A stretch of DNA of 64,000 bases, from assembly GCF_038396675.1 (NCBI RefSeq), contig NC_088930.1:39177501-39241500 (forward strand), written 5' to 3'. The stretch comes from Hydra vulgaris. Its lineage: Eukaryota > Cnidaria > Hydrozoa > Anthoathecata > Hydridae. How positions within the stretch are numbered: the first letter of the stretch is position 1; every line of letters starts with the position of its first letter. This document shows positions 28,101-40,211 of this stretch, one piece after another. The translations under genes and the position numbers were made by a program. A model generated the notes under the pieces. It was not told the origin of the DNA. It made no database searches and saw only the letters and a program-made list of their open reading frames with translations.

Positions 28101-29432
28101 TAAATTTATAAAATTTTTGAACAAAAAAGGCAAGAAAAAAAAGGTATTAAATATACTTTGACAACTTTATTTATTTGTAATTCTGGTTCATTATCAAAGT
28201 CCAACAATAATAAAAGCACCCTGAAAATTTCAAGTTAACATATGGTCGCAATCTGAAAACATCATGTTTTAAAAATTATATATTTGCTAAAAATGACATT
28301 TTGAGAAAAATACAAAAAACAAAGAAAAAGTTCGTTACATTACAAAAAAAAGTATGAGCCCATTAAAAACATTCACTAAATATTAAAGCACATAATAAAG
28401 AAGAAGCTGAAGTATAGATAAGATATTGTTGTTTAGAAGGTTGAACAAGTGGAAATTTTTATGTTTAAAAGTGCGTTGCTATGGCGTTGCTATGGACCTC
28501 AAAATCCTAAAATGGCCATAGTACACACATTTTTATATACTTATTAATTTACTTTATTTTTAAAAAAAATCATAAATATGTTTTTGAACTAAAAATATCG
28601 ATACTTGTAAAGTTGATTTTTTCTAAAAAAAACTCCAATATTAATGGGGGTGTACCACCTTAAAGTGTGATACGTAATTAATGTTTGACTAAACCGATGT
28701 ATCTTGTTTACAAATATTATAAAGTTGTGAAAATTAAATTTCAAAATATTTTTTGATGCAATTTATTGGCTTAGTAAAGTTTGACCAAACTTAGGTGAAC
28801 GGGACACAACTTTAAGATGGTGGGTGTATCAAACTCTAATGAAAGTACACAAGTATATTAATGTCAAAGTTCCATTACCTATTGCTGTTATGAAGTTAAA
28901 TCACAGTATGGTTTATGTTGGAGATGTGGCTGCAGCCATTATGAAAATACTGAAAAAGTCTGAAGTTATGCATGATCAAACGATAAACTTAGCATTTAAA
29001 GAAGACATTAACTTAGAAAAAATTCTTCAGTCGATTGCTGATTGTTTAAAGATGAGTAATGTTACATATGATTATAATATTGATACAGCTTGGTTTAAGT
29101 ATCCAGCTGTTCAAGTTGGACCAATTGATACATATAAAGCTAAAAATCTTCTTGAGTGGTCACCAATTACATTTTTAAATGCATCAAACATTACATGCAA
29201 CTTTTTTGAAAGAGCAATGACTGATTTTCATTATGTAAAAGATAAAGAGCTAATGCTGGCGGAACTTTTAGAAGAAGCTCTTCCAGATAGTTTTGAAGAC
29301 GAGCTACAGTTTTTTGACGTTTTAAAAAAAGAATACGGAATAGAAGTAATGAAAGGAATTGATCTTGGGGTTGACGAACCTGAAAACATGGTAACTGACG
29401 GAAACACAGATAAGTTAAAACTTGAGCTGTAG
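25160..29432 (+). CDS. Extended SDR / NAD-dependent epimerase-like protein with signal peptide
   Basis: Two exons, 25160-25742 and 28795-29432, join in phase (G|GT, intron 3.05 kb) to give 406 residues. Residues 1-18 are a hydrophobic leader. The Rossmann fold then starts immediately, with GGNGFIG at 25-31 (the GxxGxxG NAD(P)-binding loop). STDAVY (122-127) carries the catalytic Ser/Thr, and YASNK (163-167) is the YxxxK active site. The splice junction falls in ATVIGERDTTLRWW, matching the xVIGPRDxTxR block of this family, which confirms the joint. The C-terminal ~85 residues are acidic and helical, with no known fold seen. The leader suggests entry into the ER or secretion, which is unusual for this cytosolic fold. 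Substrate unknown. The start is the first ATG before the leader. Confidence 0.85.
26052..26360. mobile_element. 309-bp MITE with 26-bp perfect terminal inverted repeats
   Basis: Begins GAACCCTAACTCAGGTTTAA, and the inverted end matches over 26 bases (to TATATA). No coding capacity. It lies in the SDR intron. No clear target duplication is seen. Confidence 0.75.
26517..26609 (+). repeat. 31-bp tandem repeat, three units
   Basis: Units begin ATTTCTATTGCTATAATGAG at 26517, 26548 and 26579. The first differs by one base. Confidence 0.85.
27094..27150. repeat. Near-palindrome, 28-bp arms
   Basis: CTCATAATGGTAGCCATTTT onward pairs with the region ending ATCGTTATGAG around a one-base centre, with about four mismatches. 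A second imperfect inverted repeat lies just upstream (about 27028-27092). Confidence 0.65.
27792..28663. mobile_element. Non-autonomous DNA element with TTAA target sites
   Basis: The left end is TTAAGGTGATACACTCCCAT. The right end is AATGGGGGTGTACCACCTTAA, its inverted copy with three differences. TTAA at both borders is the target duplication used by Kolobok and piggyBac elements. The interior has no reading frame of interest. It lies about 130 bp upstream of exon 2 of the SDR gene. Confidence 0.7.
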
Positions 29433-29512
29433 TTGTAATTTTTAAGTTATAATTTGTTGTTGTAACGTTTAAATTAACTTGATATTATTATTCACATTAA
29501 TAAGACATTATG

Positions 29513-29559
29513 AAAATCTTCATCACTTTTCAAAGAGACATGATGAAGGTTTTAATAAA
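29513..29559 (+). promoter_or_regulatory. 3' UTR hairpin and polyadenylation signal of the SDR gene
   Basis: AAAATCTTCATCA pairs with TGATGAAGGTTTT across a 16-base loop. AATAAA follows directly at 29554-29559, 122 bases after the stop. Confidence 0.4.
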
Positions 29560-31869
29560 TAATAATTTCACTTACAGGTGTTTTTTTTTTTTTACGGTTC
29601 AAATAAATAACAATTACTTTTACAATTTATATTTAAATATGTCAAAACTTATTTCCATAATTTGGTAATATAAATTCAAAATTATTAAAAAGTTGAAAGC
29701 ATGATAAGTAGTTGGCTTTTAGCTGAACTTAATTTTTAAACTTTCAAAAACCGTAGGTTATAAAACTTTTGGATTTTTATATTTACATTCAATTATAATA
29801 TGAACTACTAATTTATGAACATCCTAAGATTCCGATCGACTAAATTTTTATTCTACTTTAAATATACTTATATTTTATTTTTCTTTATATTTGTAAAACT
29901 TATTTTTGGAGGTATTTGATAAATAAAAATTTAGCTTCCAAGTTTTCCTGTATTCATACTTTTTAAGTTTAAGGAATTTTAACTAGAACTTTATAATAAA
30001 CATTCCCTCTTTAAAAAGCCTTTCAAGTCAATAAATCACATTTTTATTTTTTAGTTATTTCTATCGTGTCACACAATTGTATCGTATCGTGTTAGTTACA
30101 AGAAATCTGCTAATAACTTCTATTCAAAACTGGGAATTTAAATCTTCCATTGAGGTCTAGGTTAATTTCAGCAGACTACCATCTTTTTAATTTTTGACCA
30201 TTATGTGATGTTTTCATTATTTGAAAATTTTCGACCGACTTTTTTTCAACCAATTCAAAAGTTTTCATTATTAACCGATATCAGATAACTTAGTTTTAAA
30301 CCATATATATATCAGATAACTATATATAGATGATATATATAAAGATAAAACAATTATAGGTGAATTAACCAACCAGATTTTTGATTTAACCAAATAATAT
30401 TTTTAACACTTTTTAACATGTTTTGTTACATAGGTGCAGCAGAGTGTACTTACATTGAAAAAGGATTAAAGTTTAGGCAGGTACTTCTTTAAATAAAAGA
30501 AAACTTATTCTTAAGTTTTAAATTTTGTTCTTTGAAATTTAAAAAATATACAGAACACTTAGCTGAATAGATTTAGTCATTTAAGTCGATCGAAAGATGA
30601 GTCAATCAAAAGTACAATAGGTTGAAAACTTAGTTGATCGAAAATACTTTAGGTTAAAAATATAGCCGATCGAAGTTTCAATATGTTAAAAAACTATTAG
30701 TTCACGTTGTAATTCAATGTAAACATAAAAATGCACAAGTTGTTGATTAAAAATCAAAATCGTCATAACCTACGATTCTAGAAAGTTGAAAATAAGGTTC
30801 AATTATCATTATTTTTGTTTAGTATTTAATAATTTTTATAATAGTTAATTAAAATCATTTTAAATAGGTTATACATTATATACTTATTTTACGTAAACAA
30901 AGGTGAGAGTTGCTACAAAATTTTCGAAAAAACTTTCAAAATAACATATCAATTAAAACATATCAATTTTTTGGTAATCAATATTGTTTATAGACATTTG
31001 CTACAGATTTAATGATTTATCAATATCATATATTAGTTTTATTGATATACCGTATTATAGTATATCCAATATATAAATGTTTTCTGCATAGTTTTAACAC
31101 TCCGGAAAATATAAACCAGAACAACAAAAAAGTTAGTGTTATTTAAAATAACAAGTATTGATTTCACATTAATTAAACTTTACTTATTTTGAAATATGAT
31201 GAAATAAATCAAATGAAATCCCCAAAGATTAATTATGATCTATACCCAGAAACGTTGCTAGGCATGTTGGGTGTTAGAGCAGAACTTTTTACATACACCT
31301 TGTTATTTTATATTCAAATGAAGTGAAGTTAATTTACTACTCATAAGAAATTTAATAATGATTTTATATTTCAAGATTTTTACCCGGAAATTGTATTTTA
31401 ACCGCGAGCTTATATAGAGGAAGATACTTTTGTGACAACAGCTTTGGGTTTGGTACCGAAACTTCAGCTTTGGCTTAAACTAGAATAAAGATTTTGGTTC
31501 ATTCGTAATTTTGGTTCAAAAGGCTGATGAAAAATGTTTATATGAAAAAGCTTTAATGAAAAATATTTATAATATGCTATATTAAAAATAAAACAATTAT
31601 TTGCTTATTTTAATTAAGCATTAAACTTATGAATAAAATGAATAAATGAATAGAGCTAATAAAATTGCTAAAACGTTGTATTTTGTTTCTTAACTTTGTC
31701 TAAGTTTATTTTGGTTTACGTTTTTAAGTTTTTTAATTTTTACTTAAACTTTGCATAAACAAAAAGGATTATGAAATATCTATACAAAGAAATGGAATAA
31801 TATGTATGTGTGTGTGTATTGCATGCATATAAATATATTGCAAACACATTCATATTCATTATCTTAAAT
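29560..31869. other. Intergenic, no gene seen
   Basis: AT-rich sequence. Around 30570-30700 a degenerate motif with GATCGAAA recurs about every 35-65 bp. Nothing else can be supported. Confidence 0.5.
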
Positions 31870-32412
31870 AAGTTTTACTGTAAGGTCTGATTAGTTGTCA
31901 ACAACTTTGACAGTTTTTACAAGCTTCGAATCTCATCGGTTTTAAAAAGTCTCATTTTTCAAACTTTGACATAGAATATCAAAAATTAACTAGGAGTATG
32001 GTGAAATATACAGTTTAAGGATTTTAGCTTTGATTCTATCCGTTTTTACATATTTTCGGACCTCCATTTGGATCGAATAAATAACTCTTAACTTTTTTTT
32101 TTATAAGATGCTTACGTCAACACCAGGATTAACAAATCTAAATATTTCTTTGGTTTTACCATTATTTTAATACCACCTGTGCAGCAGATATTCATTATCA
32201 TAGCACGTCTATCAATAGTCTCGTTTCTCGTTGAAAGTTAATGTGTAAAATAATAAATTAATGTGTAAGTGCGTAAATAATGTAATGTAGATAAAATAAG
32301 GTTGAAAATAATACTGCTAAAAAATTATTGCATTTAATTTTGACAAGATAAAATTAAAGTGCTATTTTGAAATATGCTATTCTTAAATAATAAGACTAAA
32401 ATATTATACTTA

Positions 32413-35329
32413 GGGTAAGGTGGGGTAATCTGAGCCTACTTTTACCTATTTCTGACTTTGAGTAAAAAAAAACAATGTTTAGGTATCGGCTTTCTGACAA
32501 ATGATGTCTTAAAATCATGATTGGACATCCTACTAAACAAATTTAACAAAAAACTATTACTTAAAATACTATCAATAAGTCAGGGGAGCCTTTATTCGAA
32601 GATGCCTATATAGACCCACTACGTGGGGTAATGTGGGTCTACATAAAATATTGGTAGTTCTGGTTTAAAATACTGCTGCTTATGAAAAATCTGACATACA
32701 TTCTATATGTACGCACCTTTTTTATAGTATATATACAGGGTTTTATTTTAAAAAGTAGTTTTAAGTTATTTTTTTTTGAAAAAAAAAGTGCATACATACA
32801 CAGCACAACAATAAAAATTAAAAACTCGGTCAAATAAAAGTAAAAAAATGGTGATTTAATACAGAAATCATTTTTTAATAAAGTGTTTTATAAGAAATAA
32901 CAATTTTTTTGATGATTGCACTTTTATGGTAAAATTCCTGCTATTTTGGGCACTTCTTAGATCTTTTTGAGTATATCTTTGATACTTCAGTAAAGGTAAT
33001 AGTTTTTTTTGTACAATTTTTTTTAACTTTGTTTTTTTCCTCTCTGACTTTTTGTTCCTCAAGTAACCGTCGTTTGACTTTCTTATTTGTAAGGAGTTCT
33101 CCACATTTTCCTTGTACTCTCTTCCTTTTTTGTTTTTGTTGCTCAATTATTGCTGCTGTTACTGCAGATACATTAGGACATATGATTGACCTTAAAGCTT
33201 CTCGCATAGCTGATCTTGGTGTTTGTATTCTTGGAGATTTAGGGCTATAACGTTCAGGTGATTGATTGAGAAAGTCAATACCTGTTATTCTTCTTTCCAT
33301 CTTTTCTTTACTTAATGGCGAGATACCTGAACCACGAAATCCTGCTATAGCATTTGCTGGAGAGAGTCTCTGACACAATTGTTTCAATAATCCTGTAAAA
33401 GCTGTCTTATCAATATTTTTTTGTTGTGTTTCTCTTGCAAACCGCTTTAAAATTTTTCTCCACTCATTCTTTAATGGTCCAAAGACAGCTACATCTAACG
33501 GTTGCAATGCGTGTGAGCAATTTGGTGGAAGACAAATAATTTTGATATCGTTGTCCATGGCTGCTTTTATAGTACCATATGTTAAATGACTTCCATGACC
33601 GTCATAAAGCAGGAGTATTGGTTTTTGATCTTGGTCAACAAATGATATGAAGTGCTAGACAAACCTAAATAAAGAATGTATTTACTTCTATTGAATCATT
33701 TGTACCGCCTTCAAGAGCAACAAAGGCTATTCAGTGTAAATACATTAATAAAAAAAAGGAAAGAAAAAAAAATGAAAATAAAAAAATGAAAATTATAAAA
33801 TTCAAGTAAAATACCAGTTTTCAAATAGAAAGTCTTGCATCCATCCACTAGCTGTTGCCCCAAAAGCACATCCTGGTGGTCCATTTTCTACCCATTTAAA
33901 ATACAGATAGCCTTCTCCCTTAAAAACAACAAATGGTGGAAGATATCTTCCATCTGCAGACACGCAGAACAGCACAGAGTACATAACTTTACCAGAAGAA
34001 CCAGCCAGTTCATAAGCATCTTTGCTTTTTGGATGTACAAATACTCTCTTCATTAAGTGATTTGTGGAAAGTCCAGTCTCGTCAAAATTGTATATACTAC
34101 TTGGTACAATGTTATTATTATGAATCACATCAGATAAAATAGTAAAAAATTTATCTACAACTTCACGTGTTAAACTTTTAGCTCTTGAAAATGTAAGTAT
34201 TTCAGGTTTGCGTAATTGAAGTTTATCAACATGACGCTTCTTTAAAAAAATTATCCAATCTTTTCCAGGAATTTCATTTTTAAAAGGAGTTTTCATCCTA
34301 ATTGTTGTGCAAAATTGACCTACTAAATTACAAATGTCAAGAGAATGGAAGACCATATCTTTGACAATACTGCGCTGCAGCTACAATCATAGTTTCATCA
34401 TTATCACTCAGCACATTTTTTCGACCTTCACGTTTGTTTGCATTAAATTCTTGTTGTTTTATTCTTCGTCTCAATGTTTCTTTAGGAACAGAACATTCTT
34501 TAGCAGCATTATAAATAGTACTTTTTTTCTCACATACTAACACAATTGCTCTTTCCAAACTATCAGCATTGTACTTGGGTTTTATTTTTTTATTATAACA
34601 TCTTGGCATTTTTTAAATACTTTCTAAAGTAATATTTATGAAAAATCTGTTAAACTTTTAGTGAAATAAATTAGCATAAATCATAAAATATCACCAAAAA
34701 AATATTTTAACACCATATAGGTCTTATATAATATTTTATTTGACCTAGGTATTGTTTCATACAAATAAATACACATGTTTCTTAATATAAACTTCAAAGA
34801 TATAAACTTCAAACATAAGTGTTTAATAGTTCTAAAGAACTATTAACACAAAAATAGTTAGGCCTGATGAAACTAATAGGTTTATAATGTTACTAACAAC
34901 AACTTCAATAAGATAATTACATATTATAATATTTTATATACATAGACCCACTTTACCCCACCTGATTATATTTCAAATTTTAAACAAACCATGTGCGTTA
35001 GTGTCTTACAGGTATACTTTCCTTAAAATATAGTAACTTTACTTTCAAAATAACCATTTTTCATACGTTTTCTAGCATTATTTGAATATATTTTCTCTGA
35101 AGTTTAAAAACGGAGAAAAAAATGACTTGGTTTATGTATCTAGCATTTTAGCTAAAAAAGTGCCGTTTCTAACAGCATAGCAAGGTTATATTTTAAAATT
35201 AATTAGCCTAATATGCTATAACAACGTGGTAAAAATTTCAACTTTATACCTAAAGCCATTATCAATATAACAGATAAATATGAATTAGACCAAGATTACC
35301 CCGTAGACCCACATTACCCCACCCTACCC
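32413..35329 (-). mobile_element. pogo/Tigger-like DNA transposon (Tc1/mariner superfamily)
   Basis: 2917 bp, flanked by TA at 32411-32412 and 35330-35331. The inverted ends are GGGTAAGGTGGGGTAATCTG on the left and, inverted, GGGTAGGGTGGGGTAATGTG on the right. Further inside, copies of GGGGTAATGTGGGTCTA and TAGACCCAC form subterminal repeats (32607-32641, about 34945, about 35302). The transposase is on the minus strand. Confidence 0.85.
32941..34609 (-). pseudogene. pogo/Tigger-like transposase, one frameshift and one stop
   Basis: It starts with MPRCYNKK at 34609. A psq-type helix-turn-helix follows (AAKECSVPKETLRRRIKQQ). One missing base near 34345 (after YGLPF) shifts the frame. The DDE domain then begins with IYNFDETGL and MYSVLFCVSADGRYLPPFVV. 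The exon ends at 33815 (ENW). A 150-bp GT-AG intron (33665-33814) follows, then WFV, an in-frame TAG at 33655-33657, and HFISFVDQDQKPILLLYDGH with the second catalytic Asp. PPNCSHALQPLDVAVFGPLK is the family's C-terminal DDE block, followed by a basic tail to 32941. With only two lesions it is young, but it is dead as read. Confidence 0.8.
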
Positions 35330-36699
35330 TATGAAATTGATTATTAAATTTTACTTTAAAAGCTGCAGAATCAGAAAACTTGCGAAAACAAGTTATTCAA
35401 AAACCACGATATTCAGAGAGAAATGTTGTCAGCCATTTTATTGATCTTTTTGACTATTTCATGACTCAGAAAAAGAACCTGTTTTAATTCGAGGAAAAAA
35501 CAACTTGAATTTTATTTTGCACGATATTTTTGCTTTAAACCTGACAATTTTTTACCTGATGGTCACGAAACATAACTACATGCTCCGCCAGTTTACAATA
35601 ATCCTTGTGCTTCTCAAAAGTCTAAATGTAAAAAATTTAGAAGTAATTTTAAAAGATTAAATATTCTGTTTTTGCATAAAGGTATTTTAAAGTGATGTAA
35701 TTGTTTATTTTATCCTTACCGTACAGTTTCTTAATTTTTTATGGTTTATCAGATTCCTGCAAGTTCTGAGCGCCAATAGAGCTTGCTTCTCAAACCAGGT
35801 GTCTTAAATATTATGGCAATTGAGTTGAAACAGCGTAGTTTTATTGTTTGCATCAACACCACCCCAGCTCTACTTTAGAGATTTAAACAGTTGATTCTAC
35901 AACCTAACAGTTTTAGCTACGGCTTCGGCAATATGTAGCTCTCCAACATGATGGCGGCAGGCTAACAAGAATAATAGTCGCCCATGAAATTTAGCTAACC
36001 CTACAAGAACCCTTTTTAAATAGTCAGTGTTAAATAGCCGTGCTGTCGTAGCAAACTCCGTGGATAAACCAAGATTTAAAGAATAACAAATTTTGTTGTC
36101 TCACCGCTACCGTGTATGAAAAATCAAGTTTTTTAATTTCTTAAAGGAGAAACCCTCTCTAATTTCTAAATTAATTTTTAGGGAAAAAAAATTTTCAGAT
36201 CATTAGCATATATAAAAAAAAAAAAAGAAAAAAGTGTTTAAAATAATAAATGACTGCCTGTTGCTATGATAACCATAATTCCATTTAAAAAAAAAAAAAG
36301 CAAAATAGGCTTCCCGCCGTCCAATATTGTGGACAGGGTATAAAACAACCAATGTTGGAATTTTTATATGGTTTTTATATAGAGTAGAAGAGTGTTTAAA
36401 GTTAAACAGATTTTTTTTAAACAAATACTATATCAAGTTGCCTGAGGTCAAAGTCCAATGTTCAACATTATAGAATTAAACAACGGAAAACCACACCAAC
36501 TTAAACTTATAAGTAGTATTCTAAATCCTCCTGCTTTATATGTTATTCCCTCTTTATCCAAATTATTGCCAAACTATTTACTTGTCCCCTCAATTTGTTC
36601 CTTTCATTCATTCTATATTTTGACAGATTTATACGTTTAGTTTATTTTATTGTAACCTCTAATCATGAAAGCATCTAATAACAGTTTCAAAAACTAATA

Positions 36700-37545
36700 C
36701 TTAAACTTTTATAACAATATCAAAATTTGCTACTGCATCGTAAACACCAAATTTAAAATTATTGAGTGACACGTGGTCTTTGGTAGTCTGTCCCGAATCT
36801 TACTGTTGAACGACTCGTTTGCGTTTTTCCATGTAAACACTGCATCTTTGCTGAGATCTTCAAAAATGGGTTTCACTTTAAAAATAATATTTATTGGAAG
36901 ACCTGGACCTAGTTTGTAAGTGTTGGTATTGTTTGCTTAATCTTACTTATGAATAGAACTTAAAAACACACGCTTTACACCCGTGGTCTCCATACCGCCA
37001 GCAGATCTTTTGTAATTGTATTTACATATGTGAAAGTTCCTTTATCTAATATAAGTTGTAGGGTTTAATTTTAAAAGGTCTTTTTCATAAAAAAGTAATC
37101 TTTGCAGAACCAGGACAATGGTTTCACATTTAAAACTTTACTGGTATTCTACCGAATACTATTACACGAGAAACCAATATCAGCAAGATCATCATTAGCA
37201 GCATTTTTAGCAAATCTGATACTAAATCAAGCATAGTAACTTCAGCAACTTTTTGTGCGCCAACATCAGTTTTTGCTGCAAGCTTGTCATAATTGTTTTG
37301 TGTAGTTGGTTGTGGCATCTTCATTAAAGTGGTAAATTTTTTTATACCAGAATGTCCCTTTCAAAGTGTGCGCATTGTTTATATTGTTCTACAATTAATG
37401 TCATATCCTCTATTAAATTGTTTTGATGTGTAAAACTCATTTTTATATTTACAGATAAAGTATTTTCATAAACAACTTCGATACAAGTCCAATAATAATG
37501 CTGAACACAAAATACAAGACAATAACAATGTTGAACACTCACCAC
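36700..37545 (-). pseudogene. Remnant of a transposon-like gene, NESFN family
   Basis: On the minus strand, 36910-36720 encodes DAVFTWKNANESFNSKIRDR and then LPKTTCHS and, after a frame change, FGVYDAVANFD. Upstream, 37324-37180 encodes MPQPTTQNNYDKLAAKTDVG and a hydrophobic tail created by a frameshift. The order matches a family of transposon-derived proteins frequent in Hydra (NESFNxxIWxRxPK ... FGVYDAVAxFN). I cannot name the superfamily. Several frameshifts make it non-functional. Confidence 0.5.
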
Positions 37546-38865
37546 GTTGATTAAAAGCTAAAACATTAAATATATCAGACAATATAAAGCAATCTATAAT
37601 TCTATAACCAAACATTTTTAAACTTTTACTAGAGATGAAACAATCAATTGGCTTAATCTTCTATGCTGATGCAGAAGTTTAAGATAAATAAAATCCAGAT
37701 TTGTTATTTACATAGCTTGCATTTATAGTTGTGGCATTTGATTCAAATAAAATATTTACAGCAGGATTATCATTTAACTTCATTTTGGTATTATAAAGAT
37801 TGTTAAATCTTTTATTAACATTATTTTATTATTGTTAAATCTTTTTTCTGAAGAACCTTTTATCTTTTTTTTACTTTTTCACTTTTACTTGACTTCACTC
37901 ATTTCATTCATTTTTGAAAATCCTTAAAAAAAAAAAGTTACTTTGAATTTCACTTTAGATCTGTGGGTTTTTAACAAGTTTTTAACACTGTTGCTATATA
38001 CGTTGCTTGGGTTAATGTTTTTAATTATCCTTAGAAAATGAAAAATATTATAGATTTATTTATGAAAATTAATAAATCAATTAACAATTTTAGATGCTGC
38101 GTATATAAAAATGAATGAAAAATATGATCTTGTTGTCAGAACCATATAAAAGTGGAAAATAAAATATAATATAATGCAAGTAGTTAAAATCAAAATAACA
38201 ATCAAAAATAGTTGAAATAATTAATGGTTTAAAATTATATCTCAAAAATACTTTATTATATTATCTATTGAAAAAAAAAAATTCTTTAACTTATTTTTAA
38301 AAACTGGAAAAGAAGTTGACAAATCAAAATTGGGCAAACTTTTTTCCAAAGATAAGGTGCTCTATAAATTATACAAAAACTGATTAAACTTTGTTTAACA
38401 AAAGGGTTCGTTAAAATAGCTGTTATTTTGCAAACTATCTTTATTATTTGCTTTAAGGGTGCATATACCTTTAAAAACATTTATTAATAGGTTTTTCATA
38501 CAACAAAACGTAAAACATAAGGTATTATAAATGTTAAGTTTGTAAACGTTTAAGACATTCACATCTTTGAATAAAGATTTTGAACTTGAAAAACAATTTG
38601 AAAAATATTCTACGCGCATTGCATGTTTCTGATGCTGATAAAGACGTCGTAACTTACTTTTGCCTGTACTTCCTCAGGCAATATTTGCATAGTTTGTATG
38701 AATAAATATTGTTTGTATAGCTATGAATAAATAAAGTCTAAATAAAATAAATAGTATAATTACTTTATATTATTTTATTTAGACAATTTCTAGCCTTATA
38801 TATGATTCCAATACTTTTGTTGAAATATAATCAACAAAAGTTGTTTTTTTTTTAAATATCTTTAC

Positions 38866-39663
38866 TTCCAACAAAGCTGCAAGCATCCACTATTAGAGTT
38901 GGAAGTTACTGGAAGAGAAAAGATGAATTTTATAAAGCAAAATAATAATTAACAGACAACTTAAAAAATTGTAAATCAGAAAAACAAGATGAAAAGAGCG
39001 AAATCCAAAGAACTGATGTTCGAGGAAAAAACCAGACGAATAAGAATTTTTAGAGCACTTAAGAACTGTCAAAGTAAAAAGATGGTAATTGAATGACGAG
39101 TAACACGAGGATGAATTTTAGTAAATGGCACAAGAGACGCTAGCTCATTAGAGAAGTGCCTATTATAGTATTTGTAGAAAAGAGAAAGCGAAGCAATATT
39201 ACGACAATGTGGTAATGGTTGGAGGTTGGCTGCAAGAGCAAATCCAACTACTATTAAAATGTGTTTTTGCACCTTGTCTAAAAGAGAAAGGGCGTCATTT
39301 GAAGATCCGCCCCAGATTTGCAACAGTATTTTATGCAAAAATGGATTTGAGATTTATAGAGATGAAGAATAGTATCCGGAATAAGAAGGTATCGAGCACG
39401 ATAAAGAGATGCAACCTTAGCGGATGCTAATTTTGCAATGAACTTGATATATGGTTTCCAAGAAAGATTAGAAGAAAGAGTTAATCCTAGAAGACGGAGG
39501 GTAGATGACTCATCAAGTACATTATCGTTTGGAAGATCTAGATTGGAGGAAGATATCTACAATCTAGATAGGATGATCTAGATTGTTGCAATAACGATTA
39601 GCTGAAATAAACTTAGTTTTATCTGAGTCAAAGTTCACCAACTACAGAGAGCCCCATGCTGTA
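38866..39663 (-). mobile_element. 5'-truncated copy of the 10.1-13.8 kb LINE
   Basis: The minus strand from 39663 matches the other LINE from about position 12955 (CAGCATGGGGCTC) to its 3' end (AGCTTTGTTGGAAG). It encodes IWGGSSNDALSLLDKVQKH and LAANLQPLPHCRNIASLSL, parallel to 13277-13420. 5' truncation is normal for target-primed LINE insertion. It carries several frameshifts. Confidence 0.85.
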
Positions 39664-39958
39664 TCTTTATACTTGATATATTAACAAAATATATAAAAAT
39701 TAGCAGGATTTTTGTGAAATAATTTGATTCAATAAACGTTGCAATAAATGTTGCAAGAAAACAAACTAAAATATTTATACAATGTTTTGCAAGTTTTTAC
39801 TTTCATTTGAGCAAAAGTATGATCTGAAAGCAATAATGATAGAAGCAAGAAAAAAAATAAGAACATGAAAAAAAGAAAAACATGTTTTCTCTTTCTTTCT
39901 TTAGCTTATCTATTTTTTTAACTAATTTTTTAATAAGTTTTTTTGCTTTTTGCTTTTT

Positions 39959-40050
39959 GCTCGGTCTTTTAACTCGGTCGTTTTACTCGGTCTTTTTACT
40001 CGGTCTCTTTACTCGGTCTTTTTACTCTGTTTTTTTACTCGGTCCTTTTA
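39959..40050 (+). repeat. 13-15-bp tandem repeat, about seven units
   Basis: Degenerate units of ACTCGGTCTTTTT. One unit has ACTCTG in place of ACTCGG. Confidence 0.85.
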
Positions 40051-40211
40051 GCTTTATTTACTTTTTTAGAAATCTTTGCAGTTAGTTGTCTCTGTATTTG
40101 ATTAAACTATTTTGCTTGTTGCTTCTGCATGCTCAGCATATCATCTTTTGAGATAACACAAAAAATCACCTTCTGGCTTCTCGAGAGCTACTCTACGTCT
40201 AAACATATTAT

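Larger units (their letters stand above)
31870..36030 (-). repeat. Interspersed repeat, copy B, split by a pogo-like element
   Basis: 31870-32410 and 35332-36030 align with consecutive parts of copy A (5540-6540). The element at 32413-35329 therefore inserted into an existing repeat. On the minus strand an exon-like piece reads TFEKHKDYCKLAEHVVMFRD, ending CAG|GTAAAA (near 35620-35550). A second reads SHEIVKKINKMADNIS near 35470. The product is unknown. Confidence 0.6.

Noticed and set aside
33029..33250. Plus-strand 73-residue frame
   Set aside because: Antisense shadow of the pogo-like transposase.
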